Source of the DNA: Actinomyces capricornis | GTDB lineage: Bacteria; Actinomycetota; Actinomycetes; Actinomycetales; Actinomycetaceae | NCBI RefSeq assembly: GCF_019974135.1 | Contig: NZ_AP025017.1 | Location: 1,302,001 to 1,366,000 of the forward strand | DNA length: 64,000 nucleotides | Direction of reading: 5' to 3' | Shown: positions 14,588 through 23,614 of the stretch, in pieces | Layout of the letters: each line of letters starts with the position of its first letter | Numbering within the stretch: position 1 is the first letter of the stretch | Position numbers and translations under genes: made by a program | The notes under the pieces: model-generated | Databases searched by the model: none | Seen by the model: the letters and a program-made list of their open reading frames with translations, nothing else | Told to the model about the DNA's origin: nothing

Positions 14588-17122
14588 GTGAGCGAGCCCG
14601 GATTCGAGCCTCGCGGCCCCCATGGCACCAGCAGCCCCAGTGCCCCGGGCGCCTCGGCGGGCCCGGCCACCGCGGACCTGGCCGCTGTGGACCTGGCCGT
14701 GGGCGGCATGACCTGCGCCAGCTGCGTGGCCCGGGTGGAGAAGAAGCTCTCACGCCTGGAGGGCGTCAGCGCCACGGTCAACCTGGCCACCGAATCCGCC
14801 CACGTGAGGCTCTTAGCGCCGGTGAGCGAGGCCGAGCTCATCGCCACCGTTGAGAGAGCCGGCTACACCGCCTCGGTCATCCGGCGCACCCCGGCGCCGC
14901 CCGGGGGCGCCACCGGCGACCAGGCAGCACAGGCGGAGCAGGCAGTGCAGGAGACCGGGCGGAGGGGGAGCCCCACCGGCGTCGACGACGATGGGGCCGC
15001 CCCCACTGCCCCCGGCGCCTCTGGGGGCGCCCGGGCCCCTGAGGAGGCGACCGCGGCCGCTCCCCGACCGCCCGGGGAGCCCCTGGGCGCCTCGCACCTG
15101 GTGCGGGCCGCCGACCTGCGCCGTCGCCTGCTGGTCAGCCTGGCGCTGTCGGTGCCGGTGATGGCCCTGTCCATGCTGCCCGCTCTGCAGTTCACCGGCT
15201 GGCAGTGGGCGGTGGCGGCCCTGGCCCTGCCGGTGGCCACCTGGGGGGCCTGGCCCTTCCACCGGGCGGCCTGGGCGGCGGCCCGCCACGGGGCCTCCAC
15301 CATGGACACCCTGGTGAGCCTGGGGGTGGTGGCGGCCACCGCCTGGAGCCTGTGGGCCCTGACACTGGGGGGCGCGGGGCAGCTGGGCATGCGCATGTCG
15401 ATGAGCCTGGCGGAGCTGCTGCCGCGCTCCCAGGGCCACCACCCGCACCTGTACTTCGAGTCGGCGGCCTGGGTGACGACCTTCCTGCTGGCCGGCCGCT
15501 ACGCCGAGGCCCGCGCCAAGCACCGCTCGGGCGACGCCCTGCGGGCCCTGCTGGAGCTGGGCGCCAAGGAGGTGACCCGGGTGCGCCCGGGCGCCGGCGG
15601 GGCGCGCACCGAGGAGCGCATCAGCGTGGAGGACCTGGCGGTGGGCGACCTGTTCGCGGTGCGCCCCGGGGAGAAGATCGCCACCGACGGTGTGGTGGTC
15701 GAGGGGCGCTCGGCGGTGGACGCCTCCATGCTCACCGGGGAGCCCGCGCCCGTGGAGGTCGAGGAGGGCGACGCCGTCACCGGCGCGACCGTCAACACCT
15801 CGGGGGCGCTGCTGGTGCGCGCCACCGCCGTGGGCCAGGGCACGACCCTGGCGCGCATCGGGGCGATGGTGGTGCAGGCCCAGGCCGGCAAGGCCCCCGT
15901 TCAGCGCCTGGCCGACCGCATCTCGGCGGTCTTCGTGCCGGTGGTGCTGGCGCTCTCGGCCCTGACCCTGGTGGGGTGGCTGGCCGCCGGCGGTGGCTCC
16001 CAGGCGGCCTTCACCGCGGCGGTGGCGGTCCTGGTCATCGCCTGCCCCTGCGCCCTGGGGCTGGCCACGCCCACGGCCCTGCTGGTGGGCACGGGCCGCG
16101 CCGCCCAGCTGGGGGTGGTCATCAAGGGCCCGGAGGTCCTGGAGTCCACGCGGGCCCTGGACACGATGGTGCTGGACAAGACCGGGACGGTGACCACGGG
16201 CCGGATGAGCCTGGATGCCGGGGCCGGCAGCGGCCTGGAGGAGGAGTGGCTGCGCCTGGCCGGGGCGGTGGAGTCGGTCTCGGAGCACCCGGTGGCCGCG
16301 GCGATCACGGCCGGGGCCCGCGAGCGCCTGGGGGCGCTGCCCGCCGTGGAGGACTTCTCCAGCCATGAGGGACGCGGCGTGAGCGGCCTGGTGGAGGGGC
16401 GGGCTGTGGCGGTGGGGCGCCCGGCGTGGCTGGCGGGGCTGGGGGTCGAACTCCCCGAGGGCCTGGAGCGGGCCGTGGGCGAGGCCGAGGCCTCGGGGGC
16501 CACGGCGGTGATCCTGGCCGTGGGGGCGGGACCGGGATCAGATGACATGCGGGCGGTGGCGGTGCTGGCGGTGCGCGACACGCTGCGCCCCTCCTCGCGC
16601 CGGGCCGTGGCCCAGCTGCGGGAGCTGGGCATCCGCCCCATCCTGCTCACCGGGGACAATCCGCGTGCCGCCCGGCATGTGGCGTCGCAGGTGGGCATCA
16701 GGGCCGAGGATGTGCATGCCGGGGTTCTTCCCGGCGGCAAGCGCGACGTCGTCGCCGCCCTCCAGGACCAAGGGGCCGTGGTGGGCATGGTGGGCGATGG
16801 GATCAACGATGCCGCCGCCCTGGCCCAGGCCGGGGCGCGGGGGCTGGGCCTGGCGATGGGCTCGGGCACGGATGTGGCCATTGAGGCCGCGGACATCACC
16901 CTGGTGCGGGCGGATCTGGATGCGGCGGTGGCCGCGGTGCGCGTCTCGCGCGCGACGCTGCGGGTGATCAAGCAGAACCTGTTCTGGGCCTTCGCCTACA
17001 ACGTGGCGGCGATCCCGCTGGCGGCGGCCGGGCTCCTCAACCCGATGATCGCCGGGGCCGCCATGGCCGCCTCCAGCGTCATCGTGGTGGCCAACTCGCT
17101 GCGCCTGCGCCGGGCGGGCTGA
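14588..17122 (+). CDS. copA: Copper-translocating P1B-type ATPase
   Basis: 844-aa membrane pump exporting Cu(I). One N-terminal HMA domain (GGMTCASC, Cys43 and Cys46) is followed by an acidic/Pro-rich linker (about 90-175) and the membrane helices. The ion-channel motif [10 protein letters not shown] lies near 486. The phosphorylation loop DKTGTVTTG (about 530), the SEHP nucleotide motif, the TGD loop and [10 protein letters not shown] are all intact. The GTG at 14588 was chosen because AAGGAGAG lies 8 nt upstream; in-frame ATGs at 14551 and 14561 lack one. It is the last gene of the csoR operon. The HMA-to-membrane linker is longer than usual. Confidence 0.95.
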   Translation: MSEPGFEPRGPHGTSSPSAPGASAGPATADLAAVDLAVGGMTCASCVARVEKKLSRLEGVSATVNLATESAHVRLLAPVSEAELIATVERAGYTASVIRRTPAPPGGATGDQAAQAEQAVQETGRRGSPTGVDDDGAAPTAPGASGGARAPEEATAAAPRPPGEPLGASHLVRAADLRRRLLVSLALSVPVMALSMLPALQFTGWQWAVAALALPVATWGAWPFHRAAWAAARHGASTMDTLVSLGVVAATAWSLWALTLGGAGQLGMRMSMSLAELLPRSQGHHPHLYFESAAWVTTFLLAGRYAEARAKHRSGDALRALLELGAKEVTRVRPGAGGARTEERISVEDLAVGDLFAVRPGEKIATDGVVVEGRSAVDASMLTGEPAPVEVEEGDAVTGATVNTSGALLVRATAVGQGTTLARIGAMVVQAQAGKAPVQRLADRISAVFVPVVLALSALTLVGWLAAGGGSQAAFTAAVAVLVIACPCALGLATPTALLVGTGRAAQLGVVIKGPEVLESTRALDTMVLDKTGTVTTGRMSLDAGAGSGLEEEWLRLAGAVESVSEHPVAAAITAGARERLGALPAVEDFSSHEGRGVSGLVEGRAVAVGRPAWLAGLGVELPEGLERAVGEAEASGATAVILAVGAGPGSDDMRAVAVLAVRDTLRPSSRRAVAQLRELGIRPILLTGDNPRAARHVASQVGIRAEDVHAGVLPGGKRDVVAALQDQGAVVGMVGDGINDAAALAQAGARGLGLAMGSGTDVAIEAADITLVRADLDAAVAAVRVSRATLRVIKQNLFWAFAYNVAAIPLAAAGLLNPMIAGAAMAASSVIVVANSLRLRRAG

Positions 17123-17137
17123 GGCGGGCCGGCCCGG

Positions 17138-18679
17138 TCAGTCCTCGACGCCGGTGAGCTCCGCATCAGGATGCCTGCGCGAGAAGTCGTGGAGCAGGGC
17201 GTTGACCTCGCGCAGGTCTCCATACAGCCGATCCTGGATCGCCGAGAGCTCGGTGTAGATCTCATGGTTGTCCATATTCGGCTCCGTGACATCCGTGACA
17301 TGGCACATGTGGGAGGCCGCTGTGGCCACCTCCGTATCGCCGAAGACCCCCGTCGAGGCCATCGCGATCACCGCAGCCCCCAGCGCCGAGATCTCCTCCT
17401 CCTTGCAGCTGGTGATCGGCAGGCCGATGGCATCAGTCATGATCTGACGCCACAGGGGCGAGCGCATGCCACCACCCATGCCGCGGATCTCCTTGAGCGC
17501 CACCCCCGTGGAGGACTCCAGCTTGCGCAGCGAGCGGGCCATCTCCAGGCTCGTGCCCTCCAGGATCGAGCGGTACATCGACCCCTTGCCGTGGGTGCCC
17601 CGCCAGCCCACGATCCCGCCACGCGCGATCGGGTCCCAGTGGGGCGACTGCACGCCGCCCCAGTAGGGCATCGTCACCAGGCCCCCACTGCCGGGGGCCC
17701 TGGCCGCCGCCAAGGCCTCCAACTCTGGATCAGGGGCACCGGCCAGCTCCGGCCTGCCGAGGGCCTGGCGGAACCAGGACGAGAGGTAGGCCCCCGAGTT
17801 CTGCACCAGCTCCAGGATGTAGGTGTCGGGCACCCCCGCCGCCTCAGTCCTGAACAGCTTCTCGTAGCGGTACTCCTGGGAGGGGACACCGGCGACGACG
17901 GCGGTGCCCATGTTGAGGAAGGCGATATCGGGGCTCACCGCGGCCGCGCCCACCCCGGCGGCCTGACCGTCGCCGCATCCGGCGATGACCGGAACCTCCT
18001 CGATGCCCCACTCCTGGGCGAGCTCGCTCCTGAGCCGGCCCAGGCCCTGCCCGGGCTTGACCAGGTCGGCCATCTGCTCGCGGCGCACGCCCGCGATGCT
18101 CAGCAGGCCGTCGTCGTAGTCCAGGGTCCTGATATTGGACAGTCCCAGGGAATCGGCGCAGGCGGCGGAGTCCGCCCACTGGCCGGTCAGGCAGAAGGTG
18201 AGGTAGCCCGAGACCGTCGTGACCTTATCGGCCTTCTCCAGGGACTGCGGCTCGTGCTCCTTGAGCCAGGCCATCTTGTACAGGCCGGGGGTGACGTCGG
18301 CCGGGCGGCCGGACAGGGCGTGGATCTCAGCACTGCCGTAGCGCTCAACCTGCTCGGTGGCGCGGATATCCAGCCACAGGATCCCATGGCGCACCGGGGC
18401 GCCGTCCGCCATGAACGGGGCGAAGGACTCGCGCTGGTGCGTGATGCCCAGGGCCTGGACCCGCTGGCGGTCCACGGGAGTGAGCTGGGACAGGGCCTGG
18501 CCGATGGCGTCACGGGTGGAGGTCCACCACTGCCGCGGGTCGTGCTCGCCGAAGCCCTGCTGGGGCGAGAGGAGATCGATGCCCTGCTTGCCCAGGGCGA
18601 GGATCCTCCCGGTCGTATCGACGACGATCGCCTTAGTGCTCGTCGTCGAGGAGTCAATGGCGATGACCAGCGGGTCCAT
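17138..18679 (-). CDS. FGGY-family carbohydrate kinase (xylulokinase/gluconokinase-like)
   Basis: 513-aa sugar kinase. The N-terminal phosphate loop is VIAIDSSTTSTKAIVVD, with GITHQRES and WLDIRA for substrate binding. The second domain has GCGDGQAAGVGAAAV and LNMGTA, and the FGGY C-terminal signature region is IRGMGGGMRSPLWRQIMTDA. The substrate cannot be assigned. It may phosphorylate a ketose or polyol together with the neighbouring enzymes. GAGG precedes the ATG at 18679. A terminator after the upstream gene and a repeat-rich promoter region suggest separate transcription. The stop lies 16 bases from copA, convergent. Confidence 0.88.
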   Translation of the reverse strand: MDPLVIAIDSSTTSTKAIVVDTTGRILALGKQGIDLLSPQQGFGEHDPRQWWTSTRDAIGQALSQLTPVDRQRVQALGITHQRESFAPFMADGAPVRHGILWLDIRATEQVERYGSAEIHALSGRPADVTPGLYKMAWLKEHEPQSLEKADKVTTVSGYLTFCLTGQWADSAACADSLGLSNIRTLDYDDGLLSIAGVRREQMADLVKPGQGLGRLRSELAQEWGIEEVPVIAGCGDGQAAGVGAAAVSPDIAFLNMGTAVVAGVPSQEYRYEKLFRTEAAGVPDTYILELVQNSGAYLSSWFRQALGRPELAGAPDPELEALAAARAPGSGGLVTMPYWGGVQSPHWDPIARGGIVGWRGTHGKGSMYRSILEGTSLEMARSLRKLESSTGVALKEIRGMGGGMRSPLWRQIMTDAIGLPITSCKEEEISALGAAVIAMASTGVFGDTEVATAASHMCHVTDVTEPNMDNHEIYTELSAIQDRLYGDLREVNALLHDFSRRHPDAELTGVED

Positions 18680-18727
18680 GTTGGTACCTCGATTCTGCAG
18701 CGCGGGCTGCTCCGCAATACTTCTCGG

Positions 18728-18775
18728 CGATCATCGATGATCGTCGGTCCGTCAGTAATCGTCAGCGTTCGTCAG
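18728..18775 (-). promoter_or_regulatory. Palindrome plus three 10-bp-spaced CTGACG boxes upstream of the FGGY kinase
   Basis: CGATCATCGATGATCG (18728-18743) is a perfect 16-bp palindrome. On the minus strand, CTGACG occurs at 18770-18775, 18760-18765 and 18750-18755, exactly 10 bp apart, with a related GACGA at about 18739-18743. Helically phased boxes beside a palindrome look like operators for a dedicated sugar regulator. No regulator gene is seen nearby. Confidence 0.65.
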
Positions 18776-18860
18776 TGGTAGTCGGGAATTGCCGGAACGC
18801 GGCCGCGTCATGGGCCACCTCAAGGGCGGCGCAAAAGGCCGCGCGCAAGGCCGAAAGGTC

Positions 18861-18896
18861 TCCCGGGCGACCCACGGTCTCGTGGGCCGCCCGGGA
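18861..18896 (-). terminator. Terminator after the dehydrogenase-like gene
   Basis: A 15-bp stem with one G-U pair (18861-18875 with 18882-18896, 6-nt loop) lies 9 bases after the stop of the upstream minus-strand gene. It is followed on that strand by CCTTTCGGCC. It separates the three-gene unit from the FGGY kinase. Confidence 0.75.
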
Positions 18897-18904
18897 GGCA
18901 TGCA

Positions 18905-19966
18905 CTATGCGAGGTCCTGGAAGAACCTCTCCCAGGGCATGTCGAGCGGGGCGTCCTTCTCCACCACCGAGTACAGGAAGCGGCACAGGGGGTAGTCCTC
19001 CGGGCCGATGAGGCCGCGCTCGGCCTGCCGCTCCAGCGCACCGCCAATGACCTTGATGGCGGCGACCCCCTCCAGGGTCACCTCCTTCATGTAGCGGTCC
19101 TGCACCTCCGAGAAGGGGATCCCCTCCCCCACGAAGGCGCCGGCCTTGACATTGCGGCCGCCCATGGAGGTGACGAACATGTCCCCCACCCCGCCGAGCC
19201 CATCGCCCGTCTCCGGCTTGCCGCCCATCATCGTGATGAGGGAGCGCAGCTCCTTCTGCCCCTGGGCGAAGACCGCGGCGCCATAGTTGTACATGACGTA
19301 CTGGTCGTTCTCCTTGCCGGCCTTGCGCAGGAGGCCCTGGGCGAAGCCCGCCGCGAAGGCGTACATGTTCTTCGTGGCGGCGCCCGTCTCATGCCCGACG
19401 AAGTCCGTCGAGGTCCACACGTGGTAGTAGTCGGTGCGGAACAGGTCCGCCAGGTAGTCCACGTCCTCCTTGTCATGGCCGCAGAACACCACGCAGGTGT
19501 CGTGGTGCACCGCCACCTCCCCGGCGATCGAGGGCCCCACGATCGCATTCCAGGAGATCTGCTCGGCCAGGCCCGGATCGAAGTAGGAGCGCAGCACGTC
19601 AGGCAGGATGTGCAGGGTGCCGTCCTCGTCGGCGCGCATCCCCTTGGTCACCACCAGCAGCTTCTGCCCCGGCCTCATCATGCTGGCCAGCTGCTTGCCC
19701 GCCCACTCCACACCGAAGGAGTTCACGCCGCACATGACGACGTCGGCCCTGGCGATGACCTCCTCGGCCTCCTCCAGCTGGTAGGCGCTCACCCCCTCGT
19801 TGACCGTGAGCCCCAGCACCGGGTGGAGGCCGGTGCGCTGGATGGAGTCGATGATCTCCCGGTCCAGGAAGGTGCCGATGAGATCCACCTCGTTGCCGTT
19901 CTCCGAGGCCGGGAACGACAGGGCCGTGGCCATGATCCCCGAGCCCAGTACTGCAATCCTTGCCAT
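18905..19966 (-). CDS. Glycerol-3-phosphate dehydrogenase-like NAD(P)-dependent oxidoreductase
   Basis: 353 aa. The N-terminal Rossmann motif is IAVLGSGIMATALS. VTKGM and GPSIAGEVA follow as in GpsA-type dehydrogenases, and the C-terminal helical domain contains TKNMYAFAAGFAQGL with Lys/Asn catalytic residues. It diverges from housekeeping GpsA (HETGAATKN, GLGGVGDMF), so it probably oxidises or reduces another polyol phosphate. The ATG at 19966 has a strong GGAGG; the longer frame does not. It lies 46 bases after the ribulokinase-like gene and is the third gene of the unit. Confidence 0.82.
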   Translation of the reverse strand: MARIAVLGSGIMATALSFPASENGNEVDLIGTFLDREIIDSIQRTGLHPVLGLTVNEGVSAYQLEEAEEVIARADVVMCGVNSFGVEWAGKQLASMMRPGQKLLVVTKGMRADEDGTLHILPDVLRSYFDPGLAEQISWNAIVGPSIAGEVAVHHDTCVVFCGHDKEDVDYLADLFRTDYYHVWTSTDFVGHETGAATKNMYAFAAGFAQGLLRKAGKENDQYVMYNYGAAVFAQGQKELRSLITMMGGKPETGDGLGGVGDMFVTSMGGRNVKAGAFVGEGIPFSEVQDRYMKEVTLEGVAAIKVIGGALERQAERGLIGPEDYPLCRFLYSVVEKDAPLDMPWERFFQDLA

Positions 19967-20011
19967 GATTGCCTCCTTTCCTGCGCGGATGCCTCCATCC
20001 ACGCGATCAAT

Positions 20012-21694
20012 TCACTGCTCGGGGGCCCTGTCCCGGAAGATGCGGGCGCGGATGTCCTTGAGGCGGTGCATCGGCGAGACCCCGTTGTAGCGCCCGAAGA
20101 GGTCGTGGAGCTCCTTGTAGATGGCGTAGAGCTCGTCGTACTTCCTGGAGGCCTCGGGGCGGGGCTCGTAGGCGTGCTTCTCCACCGAGGACATGGCCTC
20201 CGCGGCGGCGAAGACATCGGGGTAGACGCCGGCGGCCACCGCCGCGAAGACCGCCGAGCCCAGGGCCCCGGTCTGCTCGGCGGTGGACACCGAGATCGCG
20301 CGGCCGGTGATGTCGGCGAGCATCTGCATGTAGAAGGAGTTCTTCAGCAGGCCCCCGGCGGCCACGATCTCATCGACCCTGATGCCGTGCTCCACGAAGT
20401 TGTCGATGATGACCCGGCACCCGAAGGCCGTGGCCTCCATGAGCGCCCGGTAGATCTCCTCGGGCCTGGTGGCCAGCGTCTGGCCGATGATGAGCCCCGA
20501 GAGCCGCGCATCGGCCAGGATCGAGCGGTTGCCGTTGTGCCAGTCCAGGGCGATGAGGCCGTGCTCGCCGATCTCCTGGTCCTGGGACTTCTCCACCAGG
20601 AGGTCGTGGACCGAGATCCCCCGGGAGGCCGCCTCCTCGGTGTAGGAGCTGGGCACGCAGTTGTCGATGAACCAGGCGAAGATGTCCCCGACGGCGGTCT
20701 GCCCGCCCTCGAAGCCCCAGTAGCCGTCCACCGCCCCGCCGTCGACGATCCCGAAGACCCCGGGGCAGTCGCGATACTCCTCACCGTTGAGCACATAGCA
20801 CGAGGAGGTGCCCAGGATCGCCGTCAGCTGGCCGGGGCGCACCGCATTGGCGCCGGCGACCACCACATGCGCGTCGATGTTCCCCGAGGCCACGGCGATG
20901 CCCTCGACAAGGCCCGTCAGCTCGGCCATCTCCTTGCTCAGGCCCCCGACCCTGGCGCCCAGCGGCAGCACCGGCGCCGACATCTTGTCCTCGAAGACCG
21001 TGCCGAAGCCGGGCCGCACGGCCTCCAGGTACTCCGATGAGGGGTACCTGCCGTCCTGGAGCATGCGCTTGTAGCCCGAGTCCCCGGCCGACTGGGTCAG
21101 GCGGCCCGTCAGCCGCCAGGTCAGCCAGTCCAGCAGGTTGCACACGACGTCGGCCTCCTCGTAGACCTCCGGCGCCATCTCGAAGACCTCCAGGACCTTG
21201 GGCAGGAGCAGCTCGGAGGACAGCACGCCGCCGTAGCGGCCGAGCCACGGCTCTCGGCGGGCCTCGGCGACCTTGACCAGGCGGGTGGCCTGATCCTGGG
21301 CGCCGTGGTGCTTCCACAGCTTGACGTAGGCGTGGATGTTGTTCTCGAAACCGGGCTTCTCGCACAGGGGCACGCCGTCCTTGTCGGTGAAGAAGACCGT
21401 GGCGGAGGTGGCGTCGATGCCGATCCCGACGATGTCCGCCGGGTCGACGCCGGCCGCCTTGACGGCAGCAGGGACCGACTCGCGCAGGACCTTGATGTAG
21501 TCATCGGGGTTCTGCAGGGCGAACTCCGGGGGCAGGACCTGGTTGTCCCCCGCGGTCAGGGTGCGGTCCATGACTCCATGGGGGTATTCGGTGACATGCG
21601 TGCCGAGCTGCTCGCCCGTGGCCGCATCAACGACGACGGCGCGGCCCGAGAGGGTCCCGTAGTCGATCCCGACGATGCACTTCCTGTCGGACAT
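20012..21694 (-). CDS. Ribulokinase-family FGGY kinase (AraB-like)
   Basis: 560 aa, the usual length of AraB. The N-terminus VGIDYGTLSGRAVVVD and the C-terminal ATAFGCRVIIDNFVEHGI with AAGGLLKNSFYMQM are characteristic of ribulokinases. These enzymes accept L- and D-ribulose and the matching pentitols. No araA or araD is present here, so L-arabinose breakdown is not implied. AAGGAG lies before the ATG at 21694. It is followed by the dehydrogenase-like gene and preceded by the AraM-like gene, all on the minus strand with short gaps. Confidence 0.88.
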   Translation of the reverse strand: MSDRKCIVGIDYGTLSGRAVVVDAATGEQLGTHVTEYPHGVMDRTLTAGDNQVLPPEFALQNPDDYIKVLRESVPAAVKAAGVDPADIVGIGIDATSATVFFTDKDGVPLCEKPGFENNIHAYVKLWKHHGAQDQATRLVKVAEARREPWLGRYGGVLSSELLLPKVLEVFEMAPEVYEEADVVCNLLDWLTWRLTGRLTQSAGDSGYKRMLQDGRYPSSEYLEAVRPGFGTVFEDKMSAPVLPLGARVGGLSKEMAELTGLVEGIAVASGNIDAHVVVAGANAVRPGQLTAILGTSSCYVLNGEEYRDCPGVFGIVDGGAVDGYWGFEGGQTAVGDIFAWFIDNCVPSSYTEEAASRGISVHDLLVEKSQDQEIGEHGLIALDWHNGNRSILADARLSGLIIGQTLATRPEEIYRALMEATAFGCRVIIDNFVEHGIRVDEIVAAGGLLKNSFYMQMLADITGRAISVSTAEQTGALGSAVFAAVAAGVYPDVFAAAEAMSSVEKHAYEPRPEASRKYDELYAIYKELHDLFGRYNGVSPMHRLKDIRARIFRDRAPEQ

Positions 21695-21718
21695 GTGGTT
21701 TCTCCTTGAGGTATGAGG

Positions 21719-23086
21719 TCACTTGGAGGGGTGGCGGTGCTGCCCCCAGAATCCCTGAGGCGAGAACAGCTCGTCGACGACGTCGTCGAACACGCCGAGG
21801 TCGGTGAGGATGTCCAGGACCGTGTAGCGGTCGCGGATCATCCTGGCCTTGCGGTGGGTCTGGCGGAATCGCTCCCAGTCGATCTCGATGAGCTCGGGGT
21901 GGTAGGGGGCGCCGACGGCCCTGAGGCGGTCCATGACCTCCTGGGGGGACATGAGCTGGGCGCGGCAGCGCTCCCGCAGCTCGGGCCAGGCGGCCTTGAG
22001 GCGCTCGATCCGGGCGGCGAGCTCCTCGCCCTCGACCCGCTTGGCGAGGCTGTGGCGCACGGCCTCATCCTGCATGCGCTCCTGGAGGCTGGCGCGCACC
22101 TCGGACTCGATCTCCTCGGGGGGCCTGACGGCCGCCAGCGCCCGCGCGACGTCGAAGTCCTCGGCCTCCATCCTCAGGAAGGCCTCCCAGATGGCGCAGG
22201 AGGCGATGGTGCCGATGCCGACCTTGAACCCGTGAGACAGCGGCGGCTCCCAGTCCAGTCCGTGGCCCTCCATCTCCCAGGTGTGGGAGAACTGGTGGCC
22301 GGCGCCGGAGGCGGGGCGGGAGGACTGCGCCGCCTGCATGGCCAGGCCGGACATGAGGTTGCCTGCCATGAGGCCCTCGATGGCGCGCTTGTCGCCCTGG
22401 CCGATGGCCTGGGGGTCGGCCAGCGACTCGCGCAGGGGGCCCTGGACCAGGTCCCACACGTAGTCGTCGATGGCCTCGATGCCCAGCGCGTCGGCGAGGA
22501 TCCAGTCGGCCCCGGCGGGGATCTTCTCGATGAGGTCGCCGTAGCCGGTGGCGGTCAGGCGCTGGGGGGCCTCGCACACGATGTCGTTGTCGGCCACGAG
22601 CCCGGTGGGGGCGGGGCAGGAGCGGGTGATCTTGAAGCCGTCACGGGAGATCGATGCCCCGAAGGAGGCGAAGCCGTCCACCGAGGCCGCGGTGCACACG
22701 TTCATGTAGGGGCGCTCGAGCTCTCCCGAGGCGAGCTTGGCGATGTCGTTGAGCGTGCCGGCGCCGATGGAGCAGATGACGGCGCCCTCCAGGGCGGCGA
22801 GGTGGTCGCGCAGGACCTCGACCGCCTCGTAGCCGGCGTAGAGGGTGGGCGTGCCGGGGAAGAGGTAGGGCTCCTCGGCCAGTTCGACGCCGGCCTCCTG
22901 CAAGGACTCGACCACGGCGGGGCCCGTGGCGGCGAAGGTGTTCTCATCGGCCACGAGAAGCGCTCTCGCACCGGGGAACAGCCTGGCGAACATGGGGCCG
23001 GCCTGCGAGGTGACCCCGTCGCCGAAGGCGATCTCCTTGGTCTCGGTGGCCGTTGACAGTGCCTGGGAGATGAGACTGCTGGACAT
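21719..23086 (-). CDS. AraM/sn-glycerol-1-phosphate dehydrogenase-like enzyme
   Basis: 455-aa member of the iron-containing alcohol dehydrogenase-like superfamily, glycerol-1-phosphate dehydrogenase branch. NAD-binding signatures are SIGAGTLNDIAKLAS and MNVCTAASVDGFASFGASI. Metal-binding residues fall in LADALGIEAIDDYVWD, GAGHQFSHTWEM and SHGFKVGIG. B. subtilis AraM, in the arabinose operon, interconverts DHAP and glycerol-1-phosphate. The ATG at 23086 follows GAGGAAG. It is the first gene of the operon and has its own promoter with an operator-like repeat. The true substrate is open. Confidence 0.87.
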   Translation of the reverse strand: MSSSLISQALSTATETKEIAFGDGVTSQAGPMFARLFPGARALLVADENTFAATGPAVVESLQEAGVELAEEPYLFPGTPTLYAGYEAVEVLRDHLAALEGAVICSIGAGTLNDIAKLASGELERPYMNVCTAASVDGFASFGASISRDGFKITRSCPAPTGLVADNDIVCEAPQRLTATGYGDLIEKIPAGADWILADALGIEAIDDYVWDLVQGPLRESLADPQAIGQGDKRAIEGLMAGNLMSGLAMQAAQSSRPASGAGHQFSHTWEMEGHGLDWEPPLSHGFKVGIGTIASCAIWEAFLRMEAEDFDVARALAAVRPPEEIESEVRASLQERMQDEAVRHSLAKRVEGEELAARIERLKAAWPELRERCRAQLMSPQEVMDRLRAVGAPYHPELIEIDWERFRQTHRKARMIRDRYTVLDILTDLGVFDDVVDELFSPQGFWGQHRHPSK

Positions 23087-23175
23087 TTCTTCCTCCTTGA
23101 GTGGGGTCGGGTGCCGCGGCCCGGCTCGTCGCCCCCTGTCGTTGCGGGCCGTCAGGGCCGGCCGGCGAGTGCCGC

Positions 23176-23204
23176 TACAAAACCCGAATAGGGGTTCCTG
23201 TCAA
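23176..23204 (-). promoter_or_regulatory. Promoter of the polyol operon with an embedded inverted repeat
   Basis: On the minus strand, TTGACA (23204-23199) is followed 17 nt later by TTTGTA (about 23181-23176). The inverted repeat AACCC-n6-GGGTT (23181-23196) lies in the spacer and looks like a repressor site. The region is clearly more AT-rich than its surroundings. Confidence 0.6.
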
Positions 23205-23537
23205 TCCTGAGAAAAACATCGTTGTTCCTTAAGAGCTGGTGGACGCCTCCGCTCGATGCGCGCGGCCCATCCTTGGGATCCGCGCATGCGCTGCGTGCCC
23301 GCCGGGATCGGATCGGACCCGCGCATCCCCGCAGGTGACAACGCGATGCCCGCGATTGCCGTGGCCCGCCAAGGCTAACGACGCCGTTGATGGCGGCGCA
23401 ACCATGCGCCAGGCGGTGCACCATTGGTGCAGCCCGCCGCCAGCCCTCTGCACCTTTTCCCTGAACCCTCCGCACTATCCCCGCACCACCCCATACCCGT
23501 CTCATCGGCGCCCGCCGATCGTTCACTGCGGTGCGCG
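23205..23537. other. Intergenic stretch, no gene seen
   Basis: This lies between the polyol promoter and the esterase terminator. Open frames here are short and lack ribosome sites or family resemblance. I see no structured RNA or repeat. Confidence 0.5.
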
Positions 23538-23580
23538 CACCCGAGCGGGGCCGGGCGGATCGCCCGGCCCCGCTCGGGTG
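23538..23580 (-). terminator. 20-bp perfect hairpin after the esterase gene
   Basis: Arms 23538-23557 and 23561-23580 are fully complementary with a 3-nt loop (GAT). The hairpin lies 35 bases after the esterase stop, a strong terminator candidate on the minus strand. Confidence 0.8.
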
Positions 23581-23614
23581 CGGGTGGACGTGGGGCTCCG
23601 CCCACTCAGCCCGC

